This document shows, in pieces, positions 60,789-64,000 of a stretch of 64,000 bases of DNA. This DNA comes from Polaribacter sp. HaHaR_3_91. Its GTDB lineage: Bacteria > Bacteroidota > Bacteroidia > Flavobacteriales > Flavobacteriaceae. Every line of letters begins with the position of its first letter. The first letter of the stretch is position 1. The position numbers were made by a program, and so were the translations under genes. The DNA lies in contig NZ_CP058986.1 of assembly GCF_019278525.1 (NCBI RefSeq), positions 1,116,001-1,180,000 of the forward strand, written 5' to 3'. The notes under the pieces were generated by a model. It saw only the letters and a list, made by a program, of their open reading frames with translations, had not been told where the DNA came from and searched no databases.

Positions 60789-62438
60789 TTATTTTTTAGA
60801 ATTTTCACTTAGTAATACATTTAATATTTCATGATTTAATGAATAATCTACGGCTAAATCAATTACATGTACTCCTTTTAAATTTAATGTTTTTGTTAAA
60901 GTTTCTTCGAACTCTGATGAGGATGTAGGTCTGTGTCCAATAGCTCCAAAACTTTCTGCATATTTTACAAAATCTGGGTTTTTATATTCTAGTCCAAATT
61001 TAGGGAATCCTTCTCCTTCTTGTTTCCATTCTATCATTCCGTAAGCGTTATCATTCAAAATAATGATAACCAAATCTAAATCCATTCGAACGGCAGTTTC
61101 TAATTCCTGAGAATTCATCATAAAACCACCATCACCGTTAATAGAAATAACTTTTTTATGGGGGTGTAATTCTTTTGCCATCATTGCTGAAGGAAAACCT
61201 GCGCCCATTGTTGCCAAAGCGTTGTCTAATAGTAAAGTGTTTTGAGCATAAGCGGGGTAGTTTCTAGCAAACCATATTTTATAAATTCCGTTGTCTAGCG
61301 TAACAATTCCATCTTTTTGTAAAATGTTTCTTGTAATTTCTACCAAACGTTGAGGTAGCATTGGAAAGCGATTGTCATCTTTGTATTTAGAGAGATGACA
61401 TAATACATTGTCTTTCACTTTTAAGAAAAAGTCAAGATTCCATTTTTTCGCATTCGATTTTAACTCTTTTGTTAATTGATGAATACTTGTTGCAATATCT
61501 CCAATTACATTTAACTGTGGAAAATAAACCTCATGAACTTCTGCTGCAAAAAAGTTAATATGAATCACTTTTCTTTTGTCATCAGGATTCATAACAAATG
61601 GAGGTTTTTCTATAGTATCATGACCAACATTTATAATCAAATCTGCAGCTTCTATTGCTTCGTGTAAAAAATCGTTTGAAGAAAGTGCAGCAGTTCCTAA
61701 ATAAAGCGGATTCCTTTCGTCAATAATTCCTTTCCCCATTTGTGTGTTAAAAAAAGGAATTCCTAATTGATCTACGAAATTAGTTAAAGCTTCACTGGCT
61801 CTTTTTCTATTTGCTCCAGCGCCAATTAATAATAAAGGTTTTTTGGCTGAAAGAATCATCTCTTTTGCTTCTAAGATGGAACTTGTATTTGCTGATGGAA
61901 TTTTAGCGCTATTTACATCAAAATATTGCGGATTTTCAACGATTTCTTTACATACGTCTTCCGGAATTTCTATATGCACAGCGCCTGGTCTTTCTTCTTG
62001 AGAAACTCTAAAGGCTTCTCTAATGATTGCACTTGCATTTTTACCATAGGTTATTTGTTTAGAAAACTTTGTAAGTGGTTGCATCATCTCTAAAATGTCT
62101 ACAATTTGAAATTTACCTTGTTTGCTTTCTTTTATTGGTTTTTGTCCTGTAAGCATTACCATTGGCATTGCGCCCAATTGTGCATAAGCTGCAGGCGTCA
62201 TTAAATTGGTTGCACCAGGGCCTAATGTAGACATGCAAACTCCAGGTTTTCCTGTAAGTCTGCCATAAGTTGCTGCCATAAAGCCTGCTCCTTGTTCGTG
62301 TCTCGTAAGTATTAATTTTATTTTATCAGATTTCCTGATGGATTCTAAAAGGTCTAAATTTTCTTCGCCAGGTAAGCCAAAAATATATTCTACGCCTTCA
62401 TTCTCTAAAGATTTTATAATAATATCTGAAGTTTTCAT
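60789..62438 (-). CDS. Acetolactate synthase large-subunit-like TPP enzyme
   Basis: A 549-residue thiamine-pyrophosphate enzyme. The catalytic Glu is in LTRHEQGAGFMAATYGRLTG; TLGPGATNLM is next; the TPP motif is NGDGGFMMNSQELETAVRMD with NDNAYGMIEWKQEGEG. It resembles the catabolic AlsS/acetolactate synthase branch. No regulatory small subunit (IlvN) is adjacent, so it is probably not the anabolic enzyme. It is followed by the aldehyde dehydrogenase after 4 nt and preceded by the GH3 gene after 38 nt. Other decarboxylating activities in this superfamily cannot be excluded. Confidence 0.88.
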   Translation of the reverse strand: MKTSDIIIKSLENEGVEYIFGLPGEENLDLLESIRKSDKIKLILTRHEQGAGFMAATYGRLTGKPGVCMSTLGPGATNLMTPAAYAQLGAMPMVMLTGQKPIKESKQGKFQIVDILEMMQPLTKFSKQITYGKNASAIIREAFRVSQEERPGAVHIEIPEDVCKEIVENPQYFDVNSAKIPSANTSSILEAKEMILSAKKPLLLIGAGANRKRASEALTNFVDQLGIPFFNTQMGKGIIDERNPLYLGTAALSSNDFLHEAIEAADLIINVGHDTIEKPPFVMNPDDKRKVIHINFFAAEVHEVYFPQLNVIGDIATSIHQLTKELKSNAKKWNLDFFLKVKDNVLCHLSKYKDDNRFPMLPQRLVEITRNILQKDGIVTLDNGIYKIWFARNYPAYAQNTLLLDNALATMGAGFPSAMMAKELHPHKKVISINGDGGFMMNSQELETAVRMDLDLVIIILNDNAYGMIEWKQEGEGFPKFGLEYKNPDFVKYAESFGAIGHRPTSSSEFEETLTKTLNLKGVHVIDLAVDYSLNHEILNVLLSENSKK

Positions 62439-62476
62439 TTTATTAAGTTTAAAAGTTAATTTTAGTTTTTTATGAA

Positions 62477-64000
62477 TTATGCTTTATGAACAAACTTTTC
62501 CCAATCGGCAAACTTTTCTTCTTTCATTACACGTTCCATTTTTACTTGTCCACCTTTTTTCTTGTTATTGTCATTCCAGTCATGAAATGTTTCAACAGGA
62601 ATTACGGTAACCTTGACACCTTTTAATGCTTTGCTTCTTGCAACTTTATAATTATTATTTGCTTCTTTTAGAAAATCATCTAACGCTGTTGCAATTTTAT
62701 CATTGTCACCTTTTAAATCGGAGCCTAAATACCAAGAATGATAAAATTCACCATCTTCAAATCGCTTTGCACAAATGGTATATTCTGTAATGGTTGTAGA
62801 GAATTTTTCTTCTATATGTTTAATAGCATCATCCATTTTATTAACGGATAATTGAGATCCAACAGTATTTAAGAAGAATTTAGTACGTCCTGTAATCTTA
62901 ATTTCAGCCTTTTCTACATCTGTAAATTTAATGGTATCACCTATTAAATAACGCCAAGCTCCACTCACGGTACTTATAATTAAAATGTAATCGGTGCCTG
63001 TTTCAACCTGTTCTAAAGTTAAAGAAGGTGCATTTTGTTTGATAGATCCATCTTCATTTATATAATCTGGATTCATAGGAACAAATTCAAAATAAATACC
63101 ATTCTCGGTATTTAGCTGCATTGCATCGGTTTCTGGTCTTACTTGTGTAGCAATGTATCCTTCGGAAGCCAAATAAGTGTCTATAACCGTAACGGGTTTT
63201 CCTAATAAGGCTTTAAAACTTTTTTCATAAGGACCAAAAGCAACACCACCGGAAGTGTACACTTGAAGATTTGGCCAAATTTCATGTATGTTTTCTAAAT
63301 GATGAAAATCAATCACTTTTTGCATCATTAATTCTATCCAAGAAGGTATTCCGCTTAAAGCACCAATATCCCATGATTTAGCATTTTCTGCAATATGTTG
63401 CACGCGCTCGTCCCAATCTTCAATCTTGGCAATTTCTTCTCCGGGTTTGTAATAACCTTTAAACCAAAAAGGAATATTACTAGCACTAATTCCACTTATT
63501 TCTCCTTCAAAGTGATCGTCTTTCTCATCTAAATCTGTAGAGCTTCCTAACATCATAATATCTTTCTCGAAGAAATCTACAGGTAAATCAAAGTTATTTA
63601 AAGAAGTAACTTGTTTTATTCCAGAACTTTTTATGGCAGCAATCATTTCATCCGTAACAGGAATTCTTTTACTCTTTTTTCCGGTGGTACCGGAGCTTAA
63701 AGCAAAATAAGATGGACTTCCGACCCAAGTTACATTTTCCTCTCCATTATGAATTTTGTACCACCACTTTTCGTTCAGTGAATTATAATCAAAAAAAGGA
63801 ACTTTATTAGCAAAGGAGGTTTGTAAATCATCACTTAATAGGATGGATTCAAAATTATAAGCTTCACCAAATTGAGTTTCTTTGGCTGTTTCAAGTAAGT
63901 TTTGTAAAACTTCTTTTTGAGCTTCGACGTGGTTTGTTTCTGATGAAAGTGTATCAGTTAAATTGATAATTCCTTTTATAATATTTCCTAAGATTGCCAT
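62477..64000 (-). CDS. GH3-family acyl-adenylating protein
   Basis: A 507-residue protein of the GH3 fold (first named from plant auxin-response genes), related to acyl-adenylate/thioester-forming enzymes. The ATP site is YFALSSGTTGKKSKRIPVT; TYLASEGYIATQ and YLIGDTIKFTDVEKAEIKITGRTKFFL are typical adenylation-domain signatures. Its ATG occupies the very last bases of the window, so it seems complete, but an upstream start beyond the window cannot be ruled out. Bacterial members of this family have few assigned functions. It is the first seen gene of the apparent GH3/TPP-enzyme/ALDH operon. Confidence 0.88.
   Translation of the reverse strand: MAILGNIIKGIINLTDTLSSETNHVEAQKEVLQNLLETAKETQFGEAYNFESILLSDDLQTSFANKVPFFDYNSLNEKWWYKIHNGEENVTWVGSPSYFALSSGTTGKKSKRIPVTDEMIAAIKSSGIKQVTSLNNFDLPVDFFEKDIMMLGSSTDLDEKDDHFEGEISGISASNIPFWFKGYYKPGEEIAKIEDWDERVQHIAENAKSWDIGALSGIPSWIELMMQKVIDFHHLENIHEIWPNLQVYTSGGVAFGPYEKSFKALLGKPVTVIDTYLASEGYIATQVRPETDAMQLNTENGIYFEFVPMNPDYINEDGSIKQNAPSLTLEQVETGTDYILIISTVSGAWRYLIGDTIKFTDVEKAEIKITGRTKFFLNTVGSQLSVNKMDDAIKHIEEKFSTTITEYTICAKRFEDGEFYHSWYLGSDLKGDNDKIATALDDFLKEANNNYKVARSKALKGVKVTVIPVETFHDWNDNNKKKGGQVKMERVMKEEKFADWEKFVHKA

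Overview
The window reads as chromosomal DNA of a low-GC marine-type member of the Flavobacteriaceae (Polaribacter/Tenacibaculum-like; the genus is inference). Support comes from the gldJ-porU-porV block of gliding motility and type IX secretion, a fused ResB-CcsA cytochrome c biogenesis protein, a GH3-family acyl-adenylase, and many promoters of the Bacteroidota form TTG-N~20-TAnnTTTG. No transposase, integrase, prophage, rRNA or CRISPR array was seen.

Layout. 1-8515 is housekeeping: a TruA paralog, an acyl-CoA dehydrogenase divergent from anhydro-MurNAc kinase, a Glu/Leu-type dehydrogenase behind a ~130-nt leader, an exbB-exbD-tonB operon, and folC. Two identical tRNA-Val(TAC) genes in a ~200-bp tandem duplication (8535-8889) stand at the edge of the next region. 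8973-39783 is one large Wzx/Wzy-type capsule or exopolysaccharide locus. It contains nucleotide-sugar genes (UDP-HexNAc epimerases, three different UDP-sugar 6-dehydrogenases, a WlbA/WbpB-like 3-dehydrogenase, GDP-fucose genes), two small cytidylyltransferase-fold enzymes, a Wzy-like polymerase, a Wzx flippase, five glycosyltransferases, two polysaccharide pyruvyltransferases and a WcaF-type acetyltransferase. It continues with a lipid-carrier initiation module (NAD-dependent epimerase/reductase, WbpL/WecA-like transferase, DegT aminotransferase, CapD/WbpM dehydratase), the Wza exporter and the Wzc tyrosine kinase, and ends with the PHP-type tyrosine phosphatase on the opposite strand. Together these would make, flip, polymerise and export an acidic, deoxy-aminosugar-containing, probably pyruvylated and acetylated polymer.

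39938-49857 holds an N-acetylglucosamine-kinase-like gene, murF and gldJ on the minus strand, then divergent porU and porV, cytidine deaminase and a group III truncated haemoglobin. A 75-nt REP-like palindrome follows cdd. 50006-54462 has a KAS III-like enzyme, guaA and an overlapping LysM lipoprotein. 54463-55441 carries a decayed tandem copy of the 3' end of a small membrane-protein gene. 55501-64000 has resB-ccsA, a divergent small HExxH protein, and a minus-strand GH3 / acetolactate-synthase-like / aldehyde dehydrogenase set reaching the window edge.

The sequence does not show a clearly new defence or mobile system. The most unusual items are the composition of the polysaccharide locus (paired nucleotidyltransferase-fold proteins; a 3-dehydrogenase lacking its usual partners), the glycine-tyrosine tail of Wzc, the decayed tandem duplication at 54.7-55.1 kb, the palindrome after cdd, and the gldJ terminator pressed against the murF start codon.
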